NCBI GenBank assembly: GCA_031288475.1
Contig: JAITRJ010000010.1
Coordinates: 1 to 56,159, forward strand
Length of the DNA: 56,159 nt
Reading direction: 5' to 3'
DNA from: Helicobacteraceae bacterium
Lineage (GTDB): Bacteria > Campylobacterota > Campylobacteria > Campylobacterales > SZUA-545
Shown here: piece by piece, positions 25,146 to 34,078 of the stretch
Position numbering within the stretch: the first letter of the stretch is position 1
Layout of the letters: the number at the start of each line of letters is the position of its first letter
The notes under the pieces: model-generated
The model's input: only the letters and a program-made list of their open reading frames with translations
Told to the model about the DNA's origin: nothing
Databases searched by the model: none
Made by a program: the position numbers and the translations under genes

Positions 25146-27347
25146 ATGTCGCTGATGTCCGCCCTCTGGACAGGTTATTCCGGGCTTCAGGTTTCGCAGC
25201 TTGGAACGGATATAACGACGAACAACATAGCAAACGTGTTAAACCCCAGCTATACGCGGCAGAGAATCGACGTAAGCGCCCGCTTTTCACTTTTAATGCA
25301 TCCGGGTGACATCGGCACTGGAGCGCAGGTCGATCAGGTAATACGAATACACGACGAGTTTGTTTACAGCCGTTACAGAAACGCGGAAACAAACGTAGTC
25401 TATCAGGGTTTTATGGATCAGACGCTTACGGAGGTGTCAAAGTATCTGCCCGATATGGACGAGGTGGGCATTCAAAGTTATCTGCTGACCTATTTTGACG
25501 CTTGGCAGAAATTATCCGCCAATCCGACGGAGAGCTCGCAGAAGATCGTAGTGGCTGAGGCGGCAAAAAACTTTACAAACTCTCTGCAAACGGCAAGATC
25601 GCAGTTGTCGGAGCTCCAAGAATTGATCGATACGCAGATTTTGAGCGCGGTAGATGAAGTTAATAAAATTGCTCAGGAAATTGCCGAAATCAATAAAAAA
25701 ATACGCGGCGCGGAGGCGCAAAGCTACGATCACGCCAACGAACTACGCGACAAGCGGGATAATTTGGAGCTTCAGCTTCAAAAACTTACGGGCTCGCAGA
25801 TACTCAAAACCGGCGTTGAGTCTATGACAAAAACTGATATCAATATAGCCGATTACGATGAAAACTATCAAATACTTCTAGGCGGATTCAACATTGTAAA
25901 CGACACCAGTTTTCACCCAATTGTAGCAAATAAGGCGGAGAACTCCGCCGGTGCGCAATACAATATATATTTTCAGCAACGGGATATGTCGCTTATCAAT
26001 GTAAGCAAAGAGATAACTAGCGGGAAACTCGGCGCTATGCTTGATCTTCGCGGACGGACGTTCAATGCCGAAACAGGCGAGGCGAAAGATGGGCTAATAC
26101 AGGATTATAAAGATCGGCTGGACGCTTTTGCCAGAGGGATTATTCAATCAACCAATCAGATATACGCCTCAAGCGCAAAAACTGTTATGACAAGCAATAC
26201 GGTGGGCAATGTGGTAGGGCTGACAACAAAGCAGGCAAAGATATATACTATCGCCGAACTGGACGATCTGCTACTCAATGATGTTCAGGAGGGCAGAATG
26301 ACCATTGTAGCCTATAATGAAGACGGCACGAGAAAAACGCCGGAAATTGTAATAAACATCGATCCATCTCTTATGAGTCTCAGCGACGTCGCAGAGGCGA
26401 TCAACGCGGAACTTAACGCGAGAGGGTATAACGCGGAGGCGGTGATAAACGGCGGACAGCTTGCTCTCGCAATAAACACAAAAGGCTCCGGCGAACCGCT
26501 GGGCGCGCTTCTAATCGCCGACGACAACTCTCTTGTTACCAGCGCACTTGGCATGACAAGCGCCAAAAAATTAGAAATTGTCGACGCGCTCAACATACCA
26601 TTTGATGTTGAAAATGGCAGCTTTACCATCGGCGTTTATAATACAAACGGAGAGCTGATCGCCAAGCGCGAGATAATAATTGATAAAAAATCCAACAATC
26701 CACTATACTCAACGCTGGAAGGGATTGTCGCGCAGATCAATATGCGGCAGATTGATGATAACAAAGACAACGATATGCTTAACGACACGGATGATTATCT
26801 GAACGCTAGATTTTCCGGCGATCGCCTTCATATAAGTATTACCGATCAAAATTCAGAGCTGTTTTTTAACATAACGGACGATACTGCCGGCTTCGCCGGG
26901 GCGATCGGACTGAATAAATTTTTTGACGGCAGTGGTGCGAAGGATATTGTTCTATATAACGAGCTTGCCGGAGACCCTGCGCTGATTCAGGCGTACGATC
27001 TTCCGGTGGTAGGCAATAACGAAATCGCGAATGCGATGCAGCAACTGCAATATCAGACCATAATGTTTAAGAATCCGGACGGCACGATCAGGAATGAAAC
27101 GATTATGCAAAACTACAAATACTTCGCGGGAAAAATCGCGGAGGATACCGCCACGACAAAGATGCGCCTGGAAACGGCTGTCGCAGTACAGACAAACATC
27201 GGAACGCAATATGAGTCGATCAGCAAGGTAAATGTCGACGAGGAACTGACAAATCTTATTATGTTTCAAGCGGGTTATTCGGCAAACGCGAAGGTAATCA
27301 GCACGATCCAGCTTATGCTCGACACGCTGTTAAATCTGAAGCAGTGA
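25146..27347 (+). CDS. flgK: Flagellar hook-associated protein 1, FlgK
   Basis: 733 residues, within the usual range for the phylum. The N-terminus 'LWTGYSGLQVSQLGTDITTN' followed by 'NIANVLNPSYTRQRIDV' and the C-terminus 'EELTNLIMFQAGYSANAKVI' followed by 'IQLMLDTLLNLKQ' are the D0/D1 segments of FlgK. The region between residues 150 and 220 is coiled-coil. FlgK joins hook to filament together with FlgL. It is preceded by FlgN, its likely chaperone, and its stop overlaps the start of an ABC permease gene. Confidence 0.96.
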   Translation: MSLMSALWTGYSGLQVSQLGTDITTNNIANVLNPSYTRQRIDVSARFSLLMHPGDIGTGAQVDQVIRIHDEFVYSRYRNAETNVVYQGFMDQTLTEVSKYLPDMDEVGIQSYLLTYFDAWQKLSANPTESSQKIVVAEAAKNFTNSLQTARSQLSELQELIDTQILSAVDEVNKIAQEIAEINKKIRGAEAQSYDHANELRDKRDNLELQLQKLTGSQILKTGVESMTKTDINIADYDENYQILLGGFNIVNDTSFHPIVANKAENSAGAQYNIYFQQRDMSLINVSKEITSGKLGAMLDLRGRTFNAETGEAKDGLIQDYKDRLDAFARGIIQSTNQIYASSAKTVMTSNTVGNVVGLTTKQAKIYTIAELDDLLLNDVQEGRMTIVAYNEDGTRKTPEIVINIDPSLMSLSDVAEAINAELNARGYNAEAVINGGQLALAINTKGSGEPLGALLIADDNSLVTSALGMTSAKKLEIVDALNIPFDVENGSFTIGVYNTNGELIAKREIIIDKKSNNPLYSTLEGIVAQINMRQIDDNKDNDMLNDTDDYLNARFSGDRLHISITDQNSELFFNITDDTAGFAGAIGLNKFFDGSGAKDIVLYNELAGDPALIQAYDLPVVGNNEIANAMQQLQYQTIMFKNPDGTIRNETIMQNYKYFAGKIAEDTATTKMRLETAVAVQTNIGTQYESISKVNVDEELTNLIMFQAGYSANAKVISTIQLMLDTLLNLKQ

Positions 27348-28132
27348 AGTACTGGATCTGTCTTTTTACGGTCGCTACCGCGATAATTATTTGCATATTT
27401 AATTATTCCGATCCGTACGCGCTTGACAAAAACGCCATTTTACTGCCTCCTTCCTTTGAGCATCTTTTTGGAACGGATCGACTGGGGCGCGATCTGTTTT
27501 CGCGTATAATCACGGGCGGGAAGAATTCGCTTGCAATAGGCGTTTTATGCGCGCTAATCTCCAGCTTGATCGGTCTGATCATCGGCATCAGCGCTGGTTT
27601 CTTCAAAGGGATTATTGATAAGTCCGTCGTCGTTATAATCGATCTGTTTTTAACATTTCCCACGCTCTTTTTGCTGCTTACGCTTGTCGCGTATATGGAC
27701 GCTTCCATTTTTATGCTGATCGTCGTTATCTCCGTAACTGGCTGGATGTCCACAGCCAGAATGATCAGAAGCGAAGCGTTTGCAATAGGCGCTAAACCGT
27801 TTATCAAAATCTTAAAAATTGCCAGAACTTCCGTGTGGAAAATTATTATTAAATATTACGCTCCGCTACTGACTCCCATATTTCTGATAAGCTTTACCTT
27901 TGGGGTAAGCGGAGCGATTCTCTCCGAAAGCGCCCTGAGTTTTTTAGGTCTTGGCATAACCCCGCCCGATATGAGCTGGGGCAGCCTTTTAGCGGAAGGA
28001 AGGGCGCTGATTGACATCGCTTGGTGGGCGAGCTTTTTCCCAGGACTTTTTATATTTTTAGTCACTTTCTCGCTGATTTTGCTAAGCGATTACCTGCAGA
28101 AAAAAGTAAACGCCCGCGAAACGGTTTCTTGA
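27344..28132 (+). CDS. ABC transporter permease, DppC/OppC family
   Basis: 262 residues from a GTG overlapping the flgK stop (GTGA). 'FGTDRLGRDLFSRIITGGKN' (about residues 41-60) is the OppC/DppC N-terminal signature. The EAA loop is 'EAFAIGAKPFIKILKIARTS', which contacts the ATPase, and 'LGLGITPPDMSWGSLL' closes the domain. Five to six membrane spans are visible. Such permeases carry peptides or nickel chelates with a second permease, two ATPases and a binding protein. None of those partners is nearby, so this subunit stands alone in a flagellar operon. Confidence 0.88.
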   Translation: MKYWICLFTVATAIIICIFNYSDPYALDKNAILLPPSFEHLFGTDRLGRDLFSRIITGGKNSLAIGVLCALISSLIGLIIGISAGFFKGIIDKSVVVIIDLFLTFPTLFLLLTLVAYMDASIFMLIVVISVTGWMSTARMIRSEAFAIGAKPFIKILKIARTSVWKIIIKYYAPLLTPIFLISFTFGVSGAILSESALSFLGLGITPPDMSWGSLLAEGRALIDIAWWASFFPGLFIFLVTFSLILLSDYLQKKVNARETVS

Positions 28133-28457
28133 ATATCTTTTAAGCGACCGCTGGGGTTGGACGCCCCCCAAACCCAATTTGCCTTCTGATCGCTGAAATG
28201 CGCCCATATACGCTGCCAGCTGATACGCGCGTTGTTTGTCTGCGGCAGCGTCAAGGCGGGGTAATCAGTTTCCGTGATCGCCATGCTTCCTGTTTTTAAA
28301 AAAAACATCGATCAATACATGATTGACAAAAGCTGCCGCCGTTTCAAACGACGGAAAACACGCAAATTTTATAGCCTTTTCGCGGAATGTGCGCGGAACA
28401 ATATATCGCGCCCCTCCCTTTGAAACCGCGCGTAAAGAGGTCTGTTTTTACGCGCAA
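28090..28457 (-). pseudogene. Decayed gene of unknown function with two frameshifts
   Basis: A TTG at 28457 with GGAGGA about seven bases upstream opens a frame beginning 'MRVKTDLFTRGF'. The protein-like sequence then continues in a second frame ('GGARYIVPRTFREKAIKFAC', then 'FETAAAFVNHVLIDVFF'). After a T8 run near 28300 it moves to a third frame ('MAITETDYPALTLPQTNNAR', then 'SWQRIWAHFSDQKANWVWG'). Joined, this would be about 110 residues. The last open frame runs into the end of the convergent permease gene. I do not recognise the family. Confidence 0.4.
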
Positions 28458-28491
28458 AATTCGTCCTCCTTCTATCGGCTGAGGCGAAACG

Positions 28492-29631
28492 CTACCAATT
28501 AAGCCCGACGCTTACCATATAGCGGCGATCCGCTTCATCTTGTCCGTTATACGCGCCGATCTGCTCAGCGTAGGTAGAAGCCGCTATTTCCACAAGCGCG
28601 AGCCTTAAGCTGAAGCCGCCGGTAAACTCGCCCTGGTAAAGTCCGGCTTGCAGCGCGAAGGTGGAAAACGAACCGTCCCATACGTTCAGATCGGCGCCGA
28701 AGCGCGTTCGCTTTATCAGGCTGTCGTCGTCGTACTCCTGCGTAATATCAATGAGATCGAGCGACACGCGCACCTGATTGAAAAACGCGCGTTCGGAGAC
28801 ACGGTAAGTATACGCGCCGCCAGCATTTACGGTCATAGGAATGTATATAAGTCCCTTATCGCCGATTCCGCCTATATTAAGGACGCTTGTTCCGACGGAG
28901 AAGTTTGACGATAGGTTATAGATGACCCCCAGATCGAGCACGAACGAGTTGCCGTTTTCAAAATCCTCGTTCAGTACGTCTTTGTCTTCCGAAGCGTACC
29001 CCGCCAGATCGGCTGGCGAATAACCGCGCGAAATAACGCCGTATTGTAAATATTTCGCGCCCGCTCCCACCGAAATCGTATTAAGCAGCCACTTGCCGAT
29101 TGGGACATCGTTGAAGTTGTGAGCGATTCCCAGCGCGGCTCCGCCGACAGCGATGCCGTTGATCTCCAAAATCCCGCTCGCGCCAAAGCCTTGATGCGCG
29201 ACGGCGTTTACGCTTGCGGAATACACGAGCCCCACGCCGAAACCTGTTTCGTCAAACATTTTTGAAACGCTTAACGGCACCGCGTTTATCCCTATGTGGT
29301 AACTCTTGCCTATATGTTTATCCAATTCCTGTGCCGCCTTCGTTTCGCTTTCATCAGCCGCATCCAAAATGTCCTGCAGGTTTTTTGTGTTTTCGTTGAT
29401 CACGGCGGCGATATTTATAAGCTGAAACTCCCATCCGTATTCTTTGGGCATTCTGGCAAGACCGGCGGGATTTGAAAAGATCGCGCTGAAGCTGTTCGCG
29501 CTTGCGACGCCCGCTCCACCCGCACCCATAACCTTCGTGTCTTTGTATAACTGGAAGTACTCGTAGGTAACCGCTTCAAGAGAAGCCGCCAGCATAAAAA
29601 AAGAGCCGATAGCCGCCACTTTATATTTCAT
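28492..29631 (-). CDS. Outer-membrane beta-barrel protein (FadL/TraF-like)
   Basis: 379 residues with a signal peptide (about residues 1-20). The mature N-terminus has 'DTKVMGAGGAGVASANSFSA' and 'IFSNPAGLARMP', the pattern of FadL-like and TraF_2-type barrels in which a small hatch is followed by 'NPA'. Alternating strands continue to the end, which closes with 'RRYMVSVGLNW', an aromatic C-terminus suited to BAM insertion. A substrate cannot be named. GGGGA precedes the ATG, nine bases after the lipoprotein gene upstream. The two probably form one operon and may act together at the outer membrane. Confidence 0.75.
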   Translation of the reverse strand: MKYKVAAIGSFFMLAASLEAVTYEYFQLYKDTKVMGAGGAGVASANSFSAIFSNPAGLARMPKEYGWEFQLINIAAVINENTKNLQDILDAADESETKAAQELDKHIGKSYHIGINAVPLSVSKMFDETGFGVGLVYSASVNAVAHQGFGASGILEINGIAVGGAALGIAHNFNDVPIGKWLLNTISVGAGAKYLQYGVISRGYSPADLAGYASEDKDVLNEDFENGNSFVLDLGVIYNLSSNFSVGTSVLNIGGIGDKGLIYIPMTVNAGGAYTYRVSERAFFNQVRVSLDLIDITQEYDDDSLIKRTRFGADLNVWDGSFSTFALQAGLYQGEFTGGFSLRLALVEIAASTYAEQIGAYNGQDEADRRYMVSVGLNW

Positions 29632-29640
29632 AATTTTCCC

Positions 29641-30336
29641 CTATTTATTATTGTTGATATATTTAAGAATCGCCGTTTTGCACGAATTTGTGTCATTGCA
29701 TAGGCTAGAAGAGTTGTTTATGTCGGATTTAATTTTTTCGATCTCCTCTCTTGTGTCGCTGTCGATCCCAAACAGATTAACCAGCGTATCCGTTTCAAAG
29801 AATATCAGATTAACAAGCGCATCTACGTCATTGTCGTCAATTGTCCCACAAAAGCTTACCCAGCAGTTAGAAGCGTTTAGGAAATTGACGATAATAGCGG
29901 CGCTTTGACTGATCGCAGCGAGCGAGCGGTTAAAGCAGGCGTCTTTTTGCCACTTGTTTGCAGAAGAACCGCTTTGGCAGACGGCTTGATTGCCGATCGT
30001 CAGCATATATTCATCCATTGCCGCTTGAAGGCTTTCACTGGCGCTTGTCCTGAACAGATCTCCTAGCTGGGCAAAATAACTTCCACTGCTTTCTTCCTCG
30101 ATCGCGGTGATGATCTTTGACGCCGAAAGCCCCGCTTTTACCACATACGCCGCCGCGCGATCATTCCGGCACGCCTGATCGCCGCCGCAGTTTTCCGTCA
30201 GACTCAGCGCCTTTTGCCAATCGCCTTCATCAAGCGCCATCTGCCGTTCATATCTTTTCGCTTCGTCGCTGTCCTCGCTGTCACAGCCGCCGAAAAAAGC
30301 AGCCAGCGCGAATAAGATCAAAGACATTGTTCGCAT
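29641..30336 (-). CDS. Lipoprotein paired with the outer-membrane barrel
   Basis: 231 residues. The signal peptide ends in lipobox 'FFGGC', so Cys-18 would be lipidated. The mature part is mostly helical and has several further Cys residues ('ENCGGDQAC', 'NASNCWVSFCG', 'SSLCNDTNSC') that could form disulfides. 'AMALDEGDWQKAL'-like spacing near residue 34 ('RQMALDEGDWQKALSL') suggests a single TPR-type hairpin. AAGGAG lies five bases before the ATG, and a -10-like TACAAT at 30365-30370 precedes it. It is upstream of and probably co-transcribed with the barrel gene. Family not recognised. Confidence 0.75.
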   Translation of the reverse strand: MRTMSLILFALAAFFGGCDSEDSDEAKRYERQMALDEGDWQKALSLTENCGGDQACRNDRAAAYVVKAGLSASKIITAIEEESSGSYFAQLGDLFRTSASESLQAAMDEYMLTIGNQAVCQSGSSANKWQKDACFNRSLAAISQSAAIIVNFLNASNCWVSFCGTIDDNDVDALVNLIFFETDTLVNLFGIDSDTREEIEKIKSDINNSSSLCNDTNSCKTAILKYINNNK

Positions 30337-30431
30337 ATCATCTCCTTGTGCTTAATTATTCGCCATTGTATCACACGCTTTACCTGAACAGTGGCAACTC
30401 TCCGCAGATCCCGCAACAGTTTCGTTTTATA

Positions 30432-30657
30432 TCAAAAGCTCTACAACTTCGTCCATAGCCCCGCCGTGTTGATCAGAAAAAAGCAGGCGTCTAATAGAAT
30501 CGGCATCCGCCTCATATCGTAAGCGCCCAATAGACGCAATTTGTCGTTTAAGCTTTCCCGCTCTCGCTTGATGTTGGAGGGCGCACATACCATAGAGACG
30601 GTTTTAGTCGGGACCTAAGTCCCGGTTTAGAGCCGGTAGCTCGACCTGGCATCCCTC
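30432..30657. other. Stretch with a small unassigned frame and dense hairpins
   Basis: On the minus strand, from about 30570 to 30430, one frame reads 'GKLKRQIASIGRLRYEADAD' and ends 'DEVVELLI' with a stop, and could be the tail of a lost gene. Next to it, 30576-30658 holds nested complementary segments: GAGGG (30577-30581) with CCCTC (30653-30657), CGGGAC-CTAA-GTCCCG (30609-30624) and GAGC/GCTC (30630-30642). The fold is not a tRNA: no T-loop sequence is present and the central loop has only four bases. Confidence 0.35.
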
Positions 30658-31031
30658 TCACTCGTTTTCCTTTGACAATTCCTGCGGATTCAGAATCACA
30701 TACCGCAGTGCCGCAGTGGCAACATAACAATTCCGACAAACAACACTACAATGTTTGAGGTGAATAGTCCTCCCCAGGATCGTCAGAATGAGGAATCTCA
30801 AAAATATGCTTTTTGCTATATTCCTTCGCCTGTTTTTGGTGAACAGGTGAAACACTTTCCCATAACAAAGCCCAGCAAGGAAAGAAATACCAAGCACTGT
30901 TGTCGTGCCCAAAAGCATGTCGATCAATATACCGGTTAACGTCCTGCCCTGTATGTCTGGAATGGCGCAATATGTCTGATACAAAAAAGCGGATATCGAC
31001 AACAAAACATTATACGAAGAATAAACATCAT
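30658..31031 (-). pseudogene. Small multi-span membrane protein gene, probably frameshifted
   Basis: A 115-codon frame (31005 to 30658) encodes a hydrophobic protein with spans around 'GILIDMLLGTTTVLGISFLA' and 'KSIFLRFLILTILG'. It can only start at a TTG without a ribosome-binding site. Just upstream, AAGGAG and tandem ATGs (31031) open a second frame, 'MMFILRIMF', which would join the first after one base change at a T4 run near 31005. The joined protein would have three spans and about 124 residues. Family unknown. Confidence 0.4.
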
Positions 31032-31194
31032 TAAAATATCAACTCCTTCAGATAAAGGGCTGAAATATTGAAGGAAATACCAGAAAACATAAAAAACACC
31101 CTCCTTTTCTTAAGATATGGAGGCGGTAGCCGCAACATATTTATCGTAGTCTCAATTTAAGCTGGCCGCCCCGATCCGTCGTCAACGTCGAGTT

Positions 31195-31502
31195 TGTCAG
31201 CCTTTCGTTCTATTGAACAGCGAACAGGTCGGCTATCTGTTATACGTTTTTTCCGCTTTTCTGAGGCTCAATGCTTGAAAAACGAGCATCTTCCTATCCT
31301 ACGCTTTTTCAGGATCTTCCGTCCTGACATTCTTTTACTCAAGCCGGAGAACCTTTTTTCCAAGGGCCGAGACGCACGCTTCTGCCCGTTTCAATATCTC
31401 TTTCTAGGCGAGTCCGACAGCTTCGATGGGGGCTTCCTCCTGATGGAACCATTTTTCAAGCAGGCCGCGATACGAGAGGTTCGTGTACTCTATGATCTTC
31501 AT
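31195..31502 (-). pseudogene. Decayed gene with in-frame stops
   Basis: From an ATG at 31502 one frame reads 'MKIIEYTNLSYRGLLEKWFH', then a TAG, then 'KEILKRAEACVSALGKKVLR', then a TAA and further fragments ('KMLVFQALSLRKAEKTYNR'). The amphipathic, charged character persists through the stops, as in a gene inactivated by point mutation. No family recognised. The rest of 31032-31194 contains nothing I can support. Confidence 0.35.
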
Positions 31503-31524
31503 CAGCCTGCTAGGGTGAAAGGCA

Positions 31525-31782
31525 TTATTCGCTGTTCGCCCTATACTCTGTCTGCCCCTCTTTTGTCTTTTCGCCTCTTATGTAGATAATATCCTTTGTG
31601 CCTTCGCCGCACACGCCAACCACTTTCCCTTCCACTTCAGCGCCCTTATCGACCGCCTCAAGGGTAAAGACCTGTACCCCGTTTTTAAGAATCTTCTGAG
31701 AGATGTTATCCATCACCTCCTCGCAGGGAGTGGCAAACGCCGCGCCCGCGAGACAGAAAACTAATAACGCCGCTTTTTTCAT
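31525..31782 (-). CDS. Small periplasmic DUF1161 protein
   Basis: 85 residues with a signal peptide cleaved near 'AAFA'. The mature part has 'PCEEVMDNISQKILKNGVQV', 'FTLEAVDKGAEVEGKVVGVC' and 'IIYIRG', matching DUF1161, a family of small periplasmic proteins with two conserved cysteines. Function is unknown. It begins five bases after the petC stop and is probably translated from the petABC transcript, which could mean a link to cytochrome bc1 maturation or only read-through. Confidence 0.75.
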   Translation of the reverse strand: MKKAALLVFCLAGAAFATPCEEVMDNISQKILKNGVQVFTLEAVDKGAEVEGKVVGVCGEGTKDIIYIRGEKTKEGQTEYRANSE

Positions 31783-31787
31783 TACAC

Positions 31788-32831
31788 CTACTTTCCTATT
31801 TCCTCAAACTCATTGCGCTTCCAGAAATACGCCAGAACCGAGAGGATCGCGCCGTAGATGATAAAGTAAATACCCAGTCTGTTACGCTCGTCCTTTTTAG
31901 GATCGGCGACTTGCTCCAGATAGTTTATTACCTTCTCCTGCGCTTTTTTATTCAAGCCTACGCGCGGCATCAGCGTCCCCGTCAGATGCTTTTGCGGATC
32001 GTTAATAAAGGTAGCGAGATAATCCTTTCCTTTCGATTTCACGATCATAGAGAGATCGGGCGGCAGGGTTTTCAGATACTCCTTTACTCGTTCCGGATCG
32101 CCCGGCTGCTCTTCGTCGCCATCCAGCGGGATACCGCGGTAATCCACAGTATGGCAGCGCGCGCAGGCGTTGATCGTAATGTCCTCGCCGCTTATCGCCT
32201 CAATAGGCAGGCTGACATTGCGAAAAAACGCCAGAAGGTCGTATAACTGGCTCTCTTCTATCCAGCCGTACGCGCTCATTTTCACACGGGTAATATCCCT
32301 GGCCTTCTCGTCAAACCCTTGCAACGTCTTCTGATAGGCGGCGGTGAGATTTTCGTCGCCGCCTTTGCTTGCCCGCTGTTTGTCAAACGCAATCTTCTGA
32401 ACCTGCGCGTGATTGGATATAAGCGTCGCGTTTTCCGGATCTCTGATAAACGAAGCCAGAAAAACCTCGTCGTATATGGCGGCTACGTTGGAGAGATCGG
32501 GCGGCAGCAGGCCGTACGTATCAATCCGTTGCGCTGCGGGAGGAGCAATATTGGCTACTCTGGCATCGTTGATTCCGTGACAGCTCCCGCAGCCGCTGTC
32601 TATAAACACTGTTCTGCCTGCCTCTACGTTGCCGTTTTCTATTCCAAGCAGGACTTTTTCGCGCTCGGCTTTTACGACGGCTTCATTGGCGGGATTTGAT
32701 TGCAGATCGCTCATCGTAAAATCCGCGGGTTTAACGGAGGGGTTCAACGCGCTGTGCGCCAGCGGCTCAATCCCCACATAGATAATAACGACAATTGCCG
32801 CCAGCACAATTAAAATTTTTCGCTCTTTCAT
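31788..32831 (-). CDS. petC: Di-haem cytochrome c1 subunit of the bc1 complex
   Basis: 347 residues. There is a membrane span at the N-terminus (about 5-23) and another near the C-terminus ('IYFIIYGAILSVLAYFW'). Two haem-c sites are visible: CGSCH (about 81) and CARCH (about 219), each with downstream Met-containing loops. Di-haem c1 is characteristic of Campylobacterota, unlike the mono-haem c1 of most proteobacteria. The subunit passes electrons from the Rieske centre to soluble cytochrome c. Its ATG overlaps the petB stop by four bases. Confidence 0.93.
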   Translation of the reverse strand: MKERKILIVLAAIVVIIYVGIEPLAHSALNPSVKPADFTMSDLQSNPANEAVVKAEREKVLLGIENGNVEAGRTVFIDSGCGSCHGINDARVANIAPPAAQRIDTYGLLPPDLSNVAAIYDEVFLASFIRDPENATLISNHAQVQKIAFDKQRASKGGDENLTAAYQKTLQGFDEKARDITRVKMSAYGWIEESQLYDLLAFFRNVSLPIEAISGEDITINACARCHTVDYRGIPLDGDEEQPGDPERVKEYLKTLPPDLSMIVKSKGKDYLATFINDPQKHLTGTLMPRVGLNKKAQEKVINYLEQVADPKKDERNRLGIYFIIYGAILSVLAYFWKRNEFEEIGK

Positions 32832-34069
32832 TGCGCTTCCTTTTTTTCAATAAAGCTGAACAGAGGCAAAACGACCAATGTTAAGACGAGGAATAGGATC
32901 GAAAGTACAAAGCCTACCTTAACTGTCCATTCATACCCTTCGCTTGTAGGCAGTTTGCCGAATATGGTAAGCCCTATCATAACAGCCACAAGCGCCCAAA
33001 ACCATATATTCATGAACAGCGGTCTTTTGTGCATCGGGCGCACCCGCTTGTCGCGATCGAGCCATGGGAGGAGGAAGAATACGGCGTTGGCGATCGTAAA
33101 GGCGATTAGACCCAGACTGGAACTGAAGTATATACCGCGAAGTACCTCGTATGACCAGAGGAAGTACCATTCGGGGTAAATGTGCCCCGGCGTTTTCGTA
33201 TGATCCGCAGGCAAAAAGTTGATTGGATCCATTGCGAAAGAGTATCCGAAGAACACAAGGAAGAAAAAGAGGGTAAACACAACGCTCATGACGAATATAT
33301 CTTCCGCCATAAACTTTGGCCAGAAGGGCATAACTTTGCTCGTTTTCTTGTCGGAGGCGATATACTTGATCGCTTCCGCCTCAAAGTCGATTTCCTCGCC
33401 ATCCTCGTTATTGACATGCGGCGTGCGAAGAGCAAAAAAGTGGATCGCGATAACCAGAATGATCGCTAACGGGAACAAGAAGACGTGCAGCATAAAAAAG
33501 CGTGTCAGCGTGGCATCGCCCACAATGTAATCGCCGCGTATCCAGAAGACCAGATCCGGACCGATCAACGGAATCTTCTCAAACAGACCGGTGATCACCG
33601 TCGCCGCCCAGTAGCTCATCTGCCCCCAAGGAAGCATATAGCCGCTGAAGCCTGCCGCGCTGAATAGGACAAACAGCAACATACCGGTTATCCATATAAC
33701 CTCCCGCCCAGATTTGAACGAACCGTAGTAGATGCCGGTAAACATATGGATATAGATAAAGAGGAATATCAGCGACGCGGCGACGGCGTGCATATGCCTG
33801 AACAGCCAGCCGTACGCAACTTCCTGCATAATAGTGTAGTTTACGCTGAAGAACGCGAGACCGGCATCCGGCTTATAGTACATCAGCAGAAATATGCCGG
33901 TTACTATCAGCACGACAAATAGCGTAACAAGCACCATACCAAAGCTCCAAAGGAAGTTGATCTTCTTTGGAATCCAGTACTCGGTCATCAGAACCTTCAT
34001 CAGCGCTCTGGTTTTCAGGCGCTGATCAAACCATTCGCCCAGTGAATTTGCTTTTTTTATTTGTGCCAC
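32828..34069 (-). CDS. petB: Cytochrome b subunit of the bc1 complex
   Basis: 413 residues from a GTG with AAGGAG seven bases upstream. Eight to nine membrane helices. Haem b ligands are the histidines in 'HMHAVAASLIFLFIYIHMF' and 'HVFLFPLAIILVIAIHFF'. 'PEWYFLWSYEVLRG' is the quinol-oxidation-site PEWY loop, and 'GYMLPWGQMSYWAATVI' the other Qo element. The full-length b subunit is not split as in b6f complexes. It oxidises menaquinol and contributes to the proton gradient. Middle gene of petABC. Confidence 0.97.
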   Translation of the reverse strand: MAQIKKANSLGEWFDQRLKTRALMKVLMTEYWIPKKINFLWSFGMVLVTLFVVLIVTGIFLLMYYKPDAGLAFFSVNYTIMQEVAYGWLFRHMHAVAASLIFLFIYIHMFTGIYYGSFKSGREVIWITGMLLFVLFSAAGFSGYMLPWGQMSYWAATVITGLFEKIPLIGPDLVFWIRGDYIVGDATLTRFFMLHVFLFPLAIILVIAIHFFALRTPHVNNEDGEEIDFEAEAIKYIASDKKTSKVMPFWPKFMAEDIFVMSVVFTLFFFLVFFGYSFAMDPINFLPADHTKTPGHIYPEWYFLWSYEVLRGIYFSSSLGLIAFTIANAVFFLLPWLDRDKRVRPMHKRPLFMNIWFWALVAVMIGLTIFGKLPTSEGYEWTVKVGFVLSILFLVLTLVVLPLFSFIEKKEAQ

Positions 34070-34078
34070 TGCCTCTCC

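Noticed and set aside
30576-30658. Possible tRNA on either strand
   Set aside because: No T-loop sequence, no seven-base anticodon loop and no acceptor stem of seven pairs; the central stem closes on a four-base loop.
31194-31589. 131-codon plus-strand frame
   Set aside because: Overlaps the DUF1161 gene in antisense and reads through a region with minus-strand coding character; no ribosome-binding site.
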